Part shown: piece by piece, positions 26,691-35,510 of the stretch
Layout of the letters: every line of letters starts with the position of its first letter
How positions within the stretch are numbered: position 1 is the first letter of the stretch
NCBI RefSeq assembly: GCF_900591205.1
Contig: NZ_UUPU01000029.1
Span: 62,001 to 126,000, forward strand
From: Pseudomonas viridiflava
Lineage (GTDB): Bacteria > Pseudomonadota > Gammaproteobacteria > Pseudomonadales > Pseudomonadaceae
Reading direction: 5' to 3'
Length of the DNA: 64,000 bases
The notes under the pieces: generated by a model
What the model saw: only the letters and a program-made list of their open reading frames with translations
Told to the model about the DNA's origin: nothing
Database searches by the model: none
Position numbers and translations under genes: made by a program

Positions 26691-27394
26691 ACCTGCTGCT
26701 GCTTGAAGAGGCCGACTTTATCGCGGCCGACCGGGTGGTGCTGCGTGATCGGCGCCTGGTGCATATGCAGGAGGTCCACCGTGCGGCGGTGGGCGACAAC
26801 CTGCGCGTCGGGCGCATCGGCGGGCTGATGGGCAATGCGCAACTGCTGCGCCTGGAAGCCGGCGAAGCCGAGCTGCAAGTCAGCTTCGACCTGCCACCGC
26901 CGACCAAACTGCCTCTGACCCTGCTGCTGGCCCTGCCGCGCCCGAAGATGCTGCGCCGGGTGCTGCAAACCGTGGCAGCGATGGGCGTGCCGAAAGTGGT
27001 GCTGGTCAACAGTTACCGGGTCGAGAAGAGCTTCTGGCAAACACCCTTCCTGGAGCCTGAGGCGATTCGTGAGCAACTGATCCTCGGGCTTGAGCAGGCG
27101 CGGGACACCGTGCTGCCCGAGATCATTATCGAGAAGCGCTTCAAGCCGTTCGTCGAAGACCGCCTGCCGGCCATGACCGAAGGCACCCTGGGCCTGATCG
27201 GCCACCCTGGCGATTACCCTGCCTGCCCACGCGGCCTGGATGAGCCGGTGACCCTGGCGATTGGCCCGGAAGGCGGCTGGATCCCCTATGAAGTGGACCT
27301 GCTGAGCAAGGCCGGGTTACAGCCGGTACAGCTCGGCGCTCGCATCCTGCGGGTCGAAACCGCCGTCACCGCCCTGCTCGCCCGCCTGTTCTAA
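26687..27394 (+). CDS. rsmE: 16S rRNA (uracil-1498-N3) methyltransferase
   Basis: This 235-residue SPOUT-class enzyme methylates U1498 near the decoding site. An N-terminal PUA-like domain (about 1-70) precedes the knotted domain with LAIGPEGGW near residue 188 and [10 protein letters not shown] at the C-terminus, both knot-forming SAM-binding segments. The GTG start at 26687 overlaps the tatC stop. The 327-bp downstream gap is mainly a REPIN. Confidence 0.94.
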   Translation: MNLLLLEEADFIAADRVVLRDRRLVHMQEVHRAAVGDNLRVGRIGGLMGNAQLLRLEAGEAELQVSFDLPPPTKLPLTLLLALPRPKMLRRVLQTVAAMGVPKVVLVNSYRVEKSFWQTPFLEPEAIREQLILGLEQARDTVLPEIIIEKRFKPFVEDRLPAMTEGTLGLIGHPGDYPACPRGLDEPVTLAIGPEGGWIPYEVDLLSKAGLQPVQLGARILRVETAVTALLARLF

Positions 27395-27460
27395 CCCTGC
27401 GCCTCTATGGCGAGCGCTCTTGCTCTGGCCAGAGGGGTTGTTGTGGCCTGAGGGCTTGTT

Positions 27461-27589
27461 GTGGCGAGCGGGCTTGCCCGCGTTGGGCTGCGTAGCAGCC
27501 CCAAAACCTGCAACGCCTTATGCCTGACACACCGCGCAAGCCTAAATGGGGCTGCTACGCAGCCCAACGCGGGCAAGCCCGCTCGCCAC
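27461..27589. repeat. Long-armed REPIN, GTGGCGAGCGGG type
   Basis: Arms of about 40 bp (GTGGCGAGCGGGCTTGCCCG-CGTTGGG-CTGCGTAGCAGCCCC and complement) flank a loop of roughly 45 nt. The outer arms are essentially identical to those of the element at 6110-6238. It fills most of the rsmE-chemoreceptor gap; the rest (27590-27721) is the upstream region of the next gene. Confidence 0.85.
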
Positions 27590-27721
27590 TACACGCCCGC
27601 TCAGCATTAAAAATCCTCTGGCCACAGCAAGCACTCTGGCCACAAAGGCTGTATTGCCTACAGATTCTTCTGTGACAGCCGATAACTCCTGTTCAAGCCT
27701 TGTTCCAGGGGAGTTCGCAGC

Positions 27722-29638
27722 ATGTATCGTTGGTTAGCCGAAAAGCTGGGGAATGTCAGCGTCAAAACCAAACTGGGCGTCGGTTTTGGTCTGGTATTGA
27801 TTCTGACATTGTTGATCACGTTCACCGGCTGGAGCGGCCTGAGTGGGGTGATCAGCCGCGGTGACAAGCTGGGCTACATCTCCAGCGTCAATGAGCTGAC
27901 CAAGGACCTGCGCCTCGCTCGCCTGGACTACGAAATGCGCCGCGGCGAACAAGGCCCTACGGCGGTCAATGACCTGATCGGCAAACTGGAAGGCGCCCTG
28001 AAAACCGCGGACACCCTGATTGATCAGCCTGCCGACAATCTCCTGGTGGATGAGCAACTGGCCGCCCTCGACCAATACAAGCGTGCATTTGAGGCAATGG
28101 TCCAGGCTGGCGCCAACCGTGAAAACGCCCGCAGCAAGCTGGGCGATACCGCCGACAATGCGGTGCTCAAGATCGGTCAGATCGAAAAAGCCCTGCTACA
28201 AGGCGACAGCGTCACCCAATTCAACAGCGTGGTCGACCTGAGCAAGCTGATCCAGCAAGCGCGCTTCCAGGTGCGCGGCTACACCTACAGCGGCAAGGTT
28301 GAAGCAGAACAACCCGCCCTGGACGCCATCGACAATGCGCTGAAGAAAATCACCGCCCTCAACAGCGAACTGCCTGAGCAATACGCGGCCAACCTGCAGC
28401 AGGCCAGCGTCTCGCTGCAAGCGTACCGTGCAGCCGTCAGCCAGTACCGCGACTCTCAGGTAGCCAGTGTCGTCGCCATGAAAACCATGGCCGAGCAAGG
28501 CGACATCATGCTCGATCGCAGTAAAAAACTGACCCTCTCCCAAACCGTCGTGCGCGATACCGACGCCGCACAGGCCAAGAACCTGTTGCTGCTGGCAACC
28601 GTGCTCGCCTTGATCTTCGGGCTGGTCGCGGCCTGGGCCATTACGCGCCAGATCATTATCCCGCTGGAGCAGACGCTCAAAGTGGCAGAGCGCGTAGCCT
28701 CGGGCGACCTGAGCCATAACCTGACCTCCACACGCCAGGACGAACTGGGCCAGTTGCAACGCGCCATGCAAAGCATGAGCGTCGGCCTGCGCGAACTGAT
28801 CGGTGGTATCAGCGACGGCGTGACCCAAATCGCCAGCGCCGCCGAGCAGCTGTCGGCCGTGACCGAGCAAACCAGCGCCGGGGTCAACAGCCAGAAGGTC
28901 GAGACCGACCAAGTGGCCACCGCCATGAATGAAATGGCCGCCACCGTGCAGGAAGTGGCACGCAACGCCGAGGAAGCTTCAGAAGCTGCCGTGGCCGCCG
29001 ACCAGCAGGCCCGTGAAGGCGACAAAGTGGTGGGTGAAGCCATCGCCCAGATCGAGCGCCTGGCGACCGAGGTGGGTAACTCCACGGTGGCTATGGGCGA
29101 CCTGAAGCGCGAAAGCGACAAGATCGGCAGCGTGCTCGACGTGATCAAATCCGTGGCCCAGCAAACCAACCTGCTCGCGCTCAACGCCGCGATCGAAGCC
29201 GCACGTGCCGGTGAAGCCGGGCGCGGCTTCGCGGTGGTGGCCGATGAGGTGCGCAGCCTGGCTCAACGCACCCAGAAGTCCACCGAAGAGATCGAAGAGC
29301 TGATTGTCGGCCTGCAGAACGGCACCCAGCAGGTGGCCACCATCATGGACAACAGCCGCAGCCTCACCGACAGCAGCGTCGAACTGACCCGCCGCGCCGG
29401 CAGCGCCCTGGGCAGCATCACTCGCACGGTCTCGACCATCCAGGCGATGAACTCGCAGATCGCCACCGCCGCCGAGCAGCAAAGCGCCGTGGCCGAAGAG
29501 ATCAACCGCAGCGTGCTGAACGTGCGCGATATCTCGGAACAGACGGCTGCGGCCAGTGAAGAGACTGCGGCGTCGAGCACCGAACTGGCGCGCCTGGGCA
29601 CGCATCTGCAATCACTGGTCGGCCGCTTCCGCATCTGA
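27722..29638 (+). CDS. Methyl-accepting chemotaxis protein, helical-bimodular sensor type
   Basis: This 638-residue inner-membrane chemoreceptor has TM1 at about 17-37, a ~250-residue all-helical periplasmic sensor domain, TM2 at about 288-308, a HAMP domain to about 361, and the cytoplasmic signalling hairpin with the invariant tip around 481-510 ([20 protein letters not shown]). The size and helical content suit an HBM domain; in PAO1 the receptor at this locus (PA5072, McpK) is, as I recall, an alpha-ketoglutarate sensor, so an organic acid is the best ligand guess. There is no C-terminal CheR-tethering pentapeptide. The ATG at 27722 follows GGGGAGTT. Confidence 0.9.
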   Translation: MYRWLAEKLGNVSVKTKLGVGFGLVLILTLLITFTGWSGLSGVISRGDKLGYISSVNELTKDLRLARLDYEMRRGEQGPTAVNDLIGKLEGALKTADTLIDQPADNLLVDEQLAALDQYKRAFEAMVQAGANRENARSKLGDTADNAVLKIGQIEKALLQGDSVTQFNSVVDLSKLIQQARFQVRGYTYSGKVEAEQPALDAIDNALKKITALNSELPEQYAANLQQASVSLQAYRAAVSQYRDSQVASVVAMKTMAEQGDIMLDRSKKLTLSQTVVRDTDAAQAKNLLLLATVLALIFGLVAAWAITRQIIIPLEQTLKVAERVASGDLSHNLTSTRQDELGQLQRAMQSMSVGLRELIGGISDGVTQIASAAEQLSAVTEQTSAGVNSQKVETDQVATAMNEMAATVQEVARNAEEASEAAVAADQQAREGDKVVGEAIAQIERLATEVGNSTVAMGDLKRESDKIGSVLDVIKSVAQQTNLLALNAAIEAARAGEAGRGFAVVADEVRSLAQRTQKSTEEIEELIVGLQNGTQQVATIMDNSRSLTDSSVELTRRAGSALGSITRTVSTIQAMNSQIATAAEQQSAVAEEINRSVLNVRDISEQTAAASEETAASSTELARLGTHLQSLVGRFRI

Positions 29639-29773
29639 CGCCTCCCCTGCGCGGCGGCCTGCCCTGGGTCGCCGCCTGCAACCTCTGAAATTTCCTACGC
29701 GCTTTTCAGGCCCACCCCACCGTCAAGAGCACTAGCTTTCAAGCCAGCGCTATTCACTTGTCGGAGGTTAACC

Positions 29774-31681
29774 ATGCTTCGTCGAATCACTGATCTGCTG
29801 GGCGACACCAGTGTCACCCTCAAACTGGCCCTGGGATTTTCTGTGGTACTGGCCCTGAGCCTTGTGATTGCCGTAACCGGCTGGCAGGCACTGGCCGCCT
29901 CCCTTTACCGCTCGCAAACGCTGACGCTGCTCTCACAACTGGCGGTGGCCGGTGAAGAAATGCGCGCCGACCGCATCGTCTATCGCACCCTCGATGACGC
30001 AAACAGCCTGAATAAATTGAGCGTGAGCATGGGAAAAATCGACGGCGCCCTCACGGCGCTTTCCGAGCGTCTCAAAGCATCCGAAGCGATCGCGTACCTG
30101 CAGGAGATGACCCGTCTTAGCGCGACGTTCAAAACCACGCTCAAGGATGTGCCCACGCAGGTTGAAAAACGCGAGAGTGCCCGCGAGCAACTGAAACAGA
30201 GCTCCACGCGAACCGGAGATGTGCTGGCCCAGTTGGCCAGTGACCTGCCCAATCAAGAGGATGAAAAAGCCCTGGATGCCATCGAAAACCTGCGCCAGGC
30301 CATCGAACAGGCCGAGGATCGCGCCCAAAGCCCCGCCTGGGCCGCCAGCTCGCTGGATGCCTATGCCCAGGCCGTCAGCGATGCCGAGCGCAACCTCGAA
30401 CTCACCGAGGCCGCTGTGGCGAAGCTGCCGGTCGACAGCGCCGCGCTGAAAAACACCCTGCTCGGCGTCCGCACCCAACTGACACGCCTCAAGGAAACCC
30501 AGCTCAGCACCGAAAACACTCAGAACCAGTTGGAACAGCTGTTGGACCAGTTGCTCGGGCAGAGTGACCTGTTAAGCCAGGACCAGACCCAGCGCCGCGA
30601 CCTTGAAGCCGAACAGGCCCGCAGCCAAACCCTGGGCATAACGGCCGCCGCCTTGCTCTTCGGCGCCCTGGCGGCCTGGGTGATCGCCGGACAAATCGTT
30701 AAACCATTAGGCAAGGTGTTGTCAGCCGCCAACCGCATTGCCGAAGGCGACCTGCGCCACGACGCGCAGACCCGGCGCAAGGACGAACTGGGCCAACTGC
30801 AAAGCAGCATGACCCGGATGACGCAGAACCTGCGGGAACTGATCGGCAATATCAGCAGTAACGCGCGGCGAATCGCCAGCGCCGCCGAGGAGCTATCTGC
30901 GGTTACCCAGCAAACTCGCAGCGGGGTGAATAACCAGCGTGAAGAGACCGAGCAGGTGGCCACGGCCATGAACCAGATGCTGGCCACCGCCCAAGAGGTG
31001 GCGCGCCACGCCGAGCAAGCGTCGGTTGCCGCGGGCGAGGCCAATCAACAGACTGAACTGGGCGATCAGGTGGTGACGGATGCCGTGGCGCAAATTGAGC
31101 ACCTGGCCCATGAAATGGCACGTTCAAGCCAAGCCATGCTGGGGCTGCAACGCGAAAGCCAGAAGATCGGCAGCGTGCTCGATGTGATCAAGTCGGTGTC
31201 GCAGCAGACCAACCTGCTGGCGCTCAACGCCGCGATCGAAGCCGCCCGCGCCGGGGAGGCCGGTCGTGGGTTTGCGGTGGTCGCCGATGAGGTGCGCAGC
31301 CTGGCCCAGCGGACTCAGCAGTCCGCCGAAGAAATCGAAGAACTGATTGGTGGCCTGCACAGCGGCACGCAACAGGTGGCCGACATCATGGACCACAGCC
31401 GCACCCTGACCGACAATAGCGTCAACCTGGCGCGCAATGCCGGGGACGCCCTGACGGAGATCGCCCGCACCGTGGCGGTGATCCAGGAAATGAACCCGCA
31501 GATCGCCGCAGCGGCCGAAGAGCAAAGCGCGGTCGCCGAAGAGATCAATCGCAGTGTCTTGAAAGTCCGCGATGTTTCGGAGCAAACCGCCGCCGCCAGT
31601 GAACAGACGGCGACGGCGAGTCTCGAATTGGCGCGCCTCGGCATGGAATTGCAGGCGTGTGTGGGGAGGTTCAAGGTATGA
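29774..31681 (+). CDS. Second methyl-accepting chemotaxis protein, tandem paralogue
   Basis: This 635-residue receptor has the same architecture as the one just upstream: MLRRITDLLGDTSVTLKLAL, TM1 about 17-38, a ~245-residue helical sensor, TM2 about 287-307, HAMP, and a signalling hairpin nearly identical in sequence to its neighbour (shared tip and SEQTAAASE end). The sensor domains are far more different: here it is shorter, Ser/Arg/Glu-rich with few shared residues. This is what a local duplication followed by sensor divergence looks like; the ligand is unknown. SD GGAGG at about 29763. It converges on the ABC transporter genes, 18 bp from the ATPase stop. Confidence 0.9.
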   Translation: MLRRITDLLGDTSVTLKLALGFSVVLALSLVIAVTGWQALAASLYRSQTLTLLSQLAVAGEEMRADRIVYRTLDDANSLNKLSVSMGKIDGALTALSERLKASEAIAYLQEMTRLSATFKTTLKDVPTQVEKRESAREQLKQSSTRTGDVLAQLASDLPNQEDEKALDAIENLRQAIEQAEDRAQSPAWAASSLDAYAQAVSDAERNLELTEAAVAKLPVDSAALKNTLLGVRTQLTRLKETQLSTENTQNQLEQLLDQLLGQSDLLSQDQTQRRDLEAEQARSQTLGITAAALLFGALAAWVIAGQIVKPLGKVLSAANRIAEGDLRHDAQTRRKDELGQLQSSMTRMTQNLRELIGNISSNARRIASAAEELSAVTQQTRSGVNNQREETEQVATAMNQMLATAQEVARHAEQASVAAGEANQQTELGDQVVTDAVAQIEHLAHEMARSSQAMLGLQRESQKIGSVLDVIKSVSQQTNLLALNAAIEAARAGEAGRGFAVVADEVRSLAQRTQQSAEEIEELIGGLHSGTQQVADIMDHSRTLTDNSVNLARNAGDALTEIARTVAVIQEMNPQIAAAAEEQSAVAEEINRSVLKVRDVSEQTAAASEQTATASLELARLGMELQACVGRFKV

Positions 31682-31699
31682 CCTCCCGCTGTTGCGGGG

Positions 31700-32434
31700 C
31701 TACAGCACTTGGCGCAGGAACGCCTGGGCCCGCGGGTCTTTCGGCGCATCGAAGAACTCGGCCGGGGCCGCGTCTTCCAGCAACTTGCCGTGATCAAAGA
31801 ACAGCACGCGATCCGCCACTTCACGGGCGAAGCCCATTTCGTGGGTCACGCAGACCATGGTCATGCCTTCCAGGGCCAGGGTCTTCATCACGTCCAACAC
31901 TTCGCCGACCATTTCCGGGTCGAGGGCTGAGGTGGGCTCGTCGAACAGCATCACCTTGGGCTCCATCGCCAGCGCCCGGGCGATTGCCACGCGCTGTTGC
32001 TGGCCGCCGGAGAGCCGCGACGGGAACTCATTGGCTTTCTGCGCGATGCCGACTTTTTCCAGCAGCGCCATGGCCTTGGCCTCGCGCTCTGGTTTGCCGC
32101 GCTTGCGCACGACTTTTTGCGCCAGGCACAGGTTTTCCAGCACGGTCATGTGCGGGAACAGGTTGAAGTGCTGGAACACCATGCCGACTTCACGGCGATA
32201 GGCGTTCACGTCGGTTTTCGGGTCGGCCAGTTGCAGGCCGTCGATGCTCACCGAGCCCGAATCGAACGCTTCCAGGCCATTGAGGCAGCGCAGGAAGGTC
32301 GACTTACCCGAGCCGGACGGCCCGATCACCACCAGCACCTCGCCCTTGGCCACTTGGGTGGTGACGTTATCCACCGCCCGCACCACATGGCCACGGGTGT
32401 CGAAGACTTTTACCAGATCGCGGACTTCAATCAC
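31700..32434 (-). CDS. Amino-acid ABC transporter ATP-binding protein
   Basis: This 244-residue polar-amino-acid-type ATPase (HisP/GlnQ family) carries Walker [10 protein letters not shown], signature LSGGQQQR, Walker [14 protein letters not shown] and the switch His in CVTHEMG. I chose the GTG at 32434 because GGAGG lies 10 nt upstream and it overlaps the permease stop by 8 nt (GTGATTGA); the in-frame ATG at 32455 lies further inside the permease. Substrate is unknown, probably an acidic or polar amino acid. PAO1 has the same gene set next to opgGH. Confidence 0.92.
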   Translation of the reverse strand: MIEVRDLVKVFDTRGHVVRAVDNVTTQVAKGEVLVVIGPSGSGKSTFLRCLNGLEAFDSGSVSIDGLQLADPKTDVNAYRREVGMVFQHFNLFPHMTVLENLCLAQKVVRKRGKPEREAKAMALLEKVGIAQKANEFPSRLSGGQQQRVAIARALAMEPKVMLFDEPTSALDPEMVGEVLDVMKTLALEGMTMVCVTHEMGFAREVADRVLFFDHGKLLEDAAPAEFFDAPKDPRAQAFLRQVL

Positions 32435-33386
32435 TTTGCGCGAGCCTCCGCTCAAGCCGGCTGGCCATTTTCGACAGCGGCAGGTTGATCAACAGGTACA
32501 GACCTGCCACGCAGAACAGAATTTCAAACGGCGAAAACGAGGTAGTGATCACTTCGCGGCCGCTTTTGAGCAGTTCGGTAATCGCAATCACCGACACCAG
32601 GGATGTGTCCTTCACCAGGCTGATAAATTGCCCCGCCAACGGCGGCAGCACGCGCTTGAACGCCTGCGGCAGCACCACATGGCGCATCGACTGGCCGGCA
32701 CTCAGGCCCAGGGAACGTGCAGCTTCGTTCTGACCTCGGGTGATCGACTGCACGCCGGCGCGCACGATTTCCGCCACATAGGCACCGGTGAACAGTGACA
32801 GCGCGGCGATCCCGGCAAACTCCCGGGACAGGTTGAGCACCGTGCCGATAAAGAAATAGAAAATGAAGATCTGCACCAATAACGGCGTACCGCGCACCAG
32901 TTCGACGTAGATCGTCGACAGATCGCGCAAGGTCGGGTTATTCGACAGCCGACACAGGCCGGTCGCCAAACCAATCGCCAGGCCCAGGATGCCGGACACC
33001 ACCGACAGCCACAACGTGGTCCACAAGCCCCACATCAAAGGCCCCAACGCCCATTGCCGGGTCACACCCACCACATCGCCTTCGGCCACGTCGTCGCCGC
33101 GTGCCACTTGCAGGCTGTTGTCGGCTACCGTGAGCGTTTGCAGGGTGCCGGCGTCATTGCGCAGGGTGACTTCAGCCACATCGCCTTTGCGCACCAGCTC
33201 GACCACGGTGGAGATGTCGGCGGCGCGCTGGGAGGTCTCGGCCTGATAGGCGAAGTACTGCGGCACGCGGTTCCAGCGCCACTCGTAGGACATCAGCGAG
33301 GTGGCGTAGTACAAGGCGCCGGCCAGGCCGACCAGCACGGCCACGGTCAGCAGGTGCCAGGGCCATTGGGCTTTTTTCTGTTTCAT
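32427..33386 (-). CDS. Amino-acid ABC transporter permease with periplasmic insert
   Basis: This 319-residue HisM/GlnP-family permease has a first transmembrane helix at about 9-30, then an unusual ~80-residue hydrophilic insert (31-112, ending [10 protein letters not shown]), then the usual membrane domain beginning [11 protein letters not shown]. The EAA loop [20 protein letters not shown] contacts the ATPase. The ATG at 33386 begins [10 protein letters not shown]; the in-frame extension upstream would run through the REP element and is not credible. As the only permease here it should act as a homodimer. Confidence 0.9.
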   Translation of the reverse strand: MKQKKAQWPWHLLTVAVLVGLAGALYYATSLMSYEWRWNRVPQYFAYQAETSQRAADISTVVELVRKGDVAEVTLRNDAGTLQTLTVADNSLQVARGDDVAEGDVVGVTRQWALGPLMWGLWTTLWLSVVSGILGLAIGLATGLCRLSNNPTLRDLSTIYVELVRGTPLLVQIFIFYFFIGTVLNLSREFAGIAALSLFTGAYVAEIVRAGVQSITRGQNEAARSLGLSAGQSMRHVVLPQAFKRVLPPLAGQFISLVKDTSLVSVIAITELLKSGREVITTSFSPFEILFCVAGLYLLINLPLSKMASRLERRLAQSD

Positions 33387-33423
33387 TTCAGGTTCCGGGA
33401 TGTGTATCGCCTGGCAGGCCGTC

Positions 33424-33495
33424 ATCGGGGGCAACCCCCCTCCCACATTTTGAGTTGTGAACACCTTCAAAGGTGGGAGGGGGCTTGCCCCCGAT
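33424..33495. repeat. REP pair (GGGGGCTTGCCCCC type) between binding protein and permease
   Basis: ATCGGGGGCAACCCCCCTCC-CACA and TGTGGGAGG-style arms facing each other, the C-rich REP subtype. It separates the binding-protein gene from the permease gene inside one operon, a position where such hairpins stabilise the upstream mRNA. Confidence 0.78.
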
Positions 33496-33517
33496 GAAGT
33501 CGGCTCGGTGTCAGCCC

Positions 33518-34315
33518 TTATTCCATGTCCTTGAGCCACTCGGAGCTCTTGAACCACTTGTCATGGATGCGATCGTAGGTGCCGTCGTTGCGGATCTGGT
33601 GCAAGAAGTTGTTGATAAAGTTGATGCTGTCGTAATCGCCTTTCTTCAGGCCGAATGCCAACGGCTCGAAGGTGAAGGGTTCATCCAGGAACACCAGCTT
33701 GCCGTTGCCGACTTTTTTCTCGGCGACCACGTTGTACGGCGCGTCATACACAAAGGCATCGGCCTTGCCGTTGACCACGTCCAGCACACCTTCCTGCTCG
33801 TTGTCGTAGCCGTGGTATTTGGCCTTGGAGATCAGCTTCTTGGCGACCATCTCACCAGTGGTGCCGAGCTTGGAGGTCAGGCGGTATTTCTCGTCGTTCA
33901 GGTCTTTGTAGGACTTGATGGTGCCCTCCAGGTCCTTGCGAATCAGCAGGGTCTGGCCGACCACGATGAAGGGTTCGCTGAAGTTCAGGCGCAGGTTACG
34001 CTCCTGGGTCAGGGTCATGCCGCTGCCGATCATGTCGAACTTGCCGGTCAGGAACGCCGGGATAATCCCGTCATAACCGGTGGATACCAGCTCCAGCTTG
34101 ACGCCCATGGATTTGGCCATGGCCTTGAGGATGTCGACTTCGAAGCCGATGATTTCACCGCGCTTGTCGGTCATTTCGAACGGCATGTAGGTCGGGTCCA
34201 TGCCCACTTTCAGCGTGCCGCGCTTGACCGCATCGTCGATGGCACCGGCCTGGGCCGCATTCGCGGCAACCAGTGCGGTGACGCCTAGCAGCAGCATCGA
34301 AAGATACTTTTTCAT
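33518..34315 (-). CDS. Amino-acid ABC transporter periplasmic binding protein
   Basis: This 265-residue family-3 solute-binding protein has a signal peptide (residues 1-25, ending AQA), then GAIDDAVKRGTLKVGMDPTYMPFE, the amino-acid-binding hallmarks GFEVDILKAMAKSMG and a two-lobed core ending in FIxNFLHQIRNDGTYDRIHDKWF. Three starts are in frame (TTG 34321, ATG 34318, ATG 34315); AGGGGAC sits 8 nt from 34315. Closest neighbour in sequence is the gene immediately upstream at 34525-35325. It should deliver substrate to the permease/ATPase downstream. Confidence 0.92.
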   Translation of the reverse strand: MKKYLSMLLLGVTALVAANAAQAGAIDDAVKRGTLKVGMDPTYMPFEMTDKRGEIIGFEVDILKAMAKSMGVKLELVSTGYDGIIPAFLTGKFDMIGSGMTLTQERNLRLNFSEPFIVVGQTLLIRKDLEGTIKSYKDLNDEKYRLTSKLGTTGEMVAKKLISKAKYHGYDNEQEGVLDVVNGKADAFVYDAPYNVVAEKKVGNGKLVFLDEPFTFEPLAFGLKKGDYDSINFINNFLHQIRNDGTYDRIHDKWFKSSEWLKDME

Positions 34316-34524
34316 CATCAAGTCCCCTGAACGATTCTTATGAGGTGGGCGCGCAAAAGGGCTGCACCATTTCGGGGTGCGATCCTACCCCACTCGTTGC
34401 CCGTCACAAAGGTTTCACGGGTAATTGTTATCGCGTATGTCGCAAAGGCCCCATAGCGGTGCAACTGAGCGCATGGGATAGACCTATCGTCGGCAATTGC
34501 TTGATGTGTAAGAAGTTATGACGA

Positions 34525-35325
34525 TCAGTCAATCTCAGCGGTCCAGGCGGTGTCCTTGAACCACTTGTCATGCAGACGATCGTAGGTCCCGTCCTGCGCC
34601 ACCTGATTGAGGAAATGGTTGATCCAGTTGAGGCTGTCGTAATCACCCTTCTTCAGGCCAAACGCCAGCGGCTCGAAGGTGAAAGGCTGCTCCAGTGCCA
34701 GCAAGCTGCTGTTCTCTGGCCGGGTCATCGCGATCAGGTTGTAGGGCGCATCATGGATAAAGGCGTCGGCCTTGCCCTCTACCACCCGGCGTATGCCTTC
34801 TTCCGAGGTGGCGAAACTGCTGAGCTGAGCCGACGTCAGAAAGCGTCGCGCCGCCGTCTCGCCGGTGGTGCCCTCGGTAGCCGCAATGCGGTAGCCGGCC
34901 TCGTCGAGGTCTTCGATGCTGGACACCTTGCCGGTTAAGCTCGGATGCAGCAGCACGGTCTGGCCCACCACGATGAAGGAGTCGCTGAAATTCAGCTTGA
35001 GGTTGCGCTCCTGGGTCACCGTCATGCCGCTGCCGATCAGATCGAATTTCTTTGCCATCAACCCCGGCAGCAACTCGGTATAGGGCACCGCCACCAGTTC
35101 CAGTTCGACGCCCAGGGCGCGGCTCATGGCCTGCAGCAAATCAATCTCGAAGCCGACAATGCGCCCCTGTTTGTCCTTCATTTCGAAGGGGACATAGGTC
35201 GGCGTGGTGCCGACCTTCAGTACGCCGCGCCGCACGGCGTCATCAATCGCCCCCGCCTGCACCAGGCCGAGTTGAATAAATGCCAGGGCGCCGCTCAGCA
35301 ACGCCAAACAATACCGTTTGTTCAT
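34525..35325 (-). CDS. Second, paralogous amino-acid-binding protein
   Basis: This 266-residue protein has a signal peptide (1-24) and then the same frame as its neighbour (GAIDDAVRRGVLKVGTTPTYVPFE; C-terminal FEPLAFGLKKGDYDSLNWINHFLNQ). The shared blocks are strong, but lobe residues and the exact ligand-lining positions differ (for example RPENSSLLALEQPF against KVGNGKLVFLDEPF), so a different or broader ligand is likely. It has no transporter of its own and probably shares the ATPase/permease pair. The 209-bp gap to the next gene shows no REP. Confidence 0.9.
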   Translation of the reverse strand: MNKRYCLALLSGALAFIQLGLVQAGAIDDAVRRGVLKVGTTPTYVPFEMKDKQGRIVGFEIDLLQAMSRALGVELELVAVPYTELLPGLMAKKFDLIGSGMTVTQERNLKLNFSDSFIVVGQTVLLHPSLTGKVSSIEDLDEAGYRIAATEGTTGETAARRFLTSAQLSSFATSEEGIRRVVEGKADAFIHDAPYNLIAMTRPENSSLLALEQPFTFEPLAFGLKKGDYDSLNWINHFLNQVAQDGTYDRLHDKWFKDTAWTAEID

Positions 35326-35476
35326 GAATACCCCTGTGGCCGCGTCAAATTCGGGGCGATGCTAACTCAGCCACGGGCACGGCAATACGCCTTGAACCAT
35401 GGTCTTTTGTTTCGAAATAACAAGGGGTTAGCGCGATGAAGAAGAGGCAGGAAACGCTGTAGGACCAGCGCCTCGA

Positions 35477-35505
35477 ACGCCCCCGAAGTGAACCCTCGGG
35501 GGCGT
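35477..35505 (-). terminator. Hairpin after opgH
   Basis: ACGCCCCCGA-AGTGAACCC-TCGGGGGCGT is a strong 10-bp GC stem right after the opgH stop, but no U-tract follows, so it may be an mRNA-stabilising structure rather than a true terminator. Confidence 0.4.
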
Positions 35506-35510
35506 CTGAA

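Noticed and set aside
33387..33557. 57-residue N-terminal extension of the amino-acid permease
   Set aside because: It runs across the REP pair and the 3' end of the upstream gene; the ATG at 33386 begins with a proper first membrane helix.
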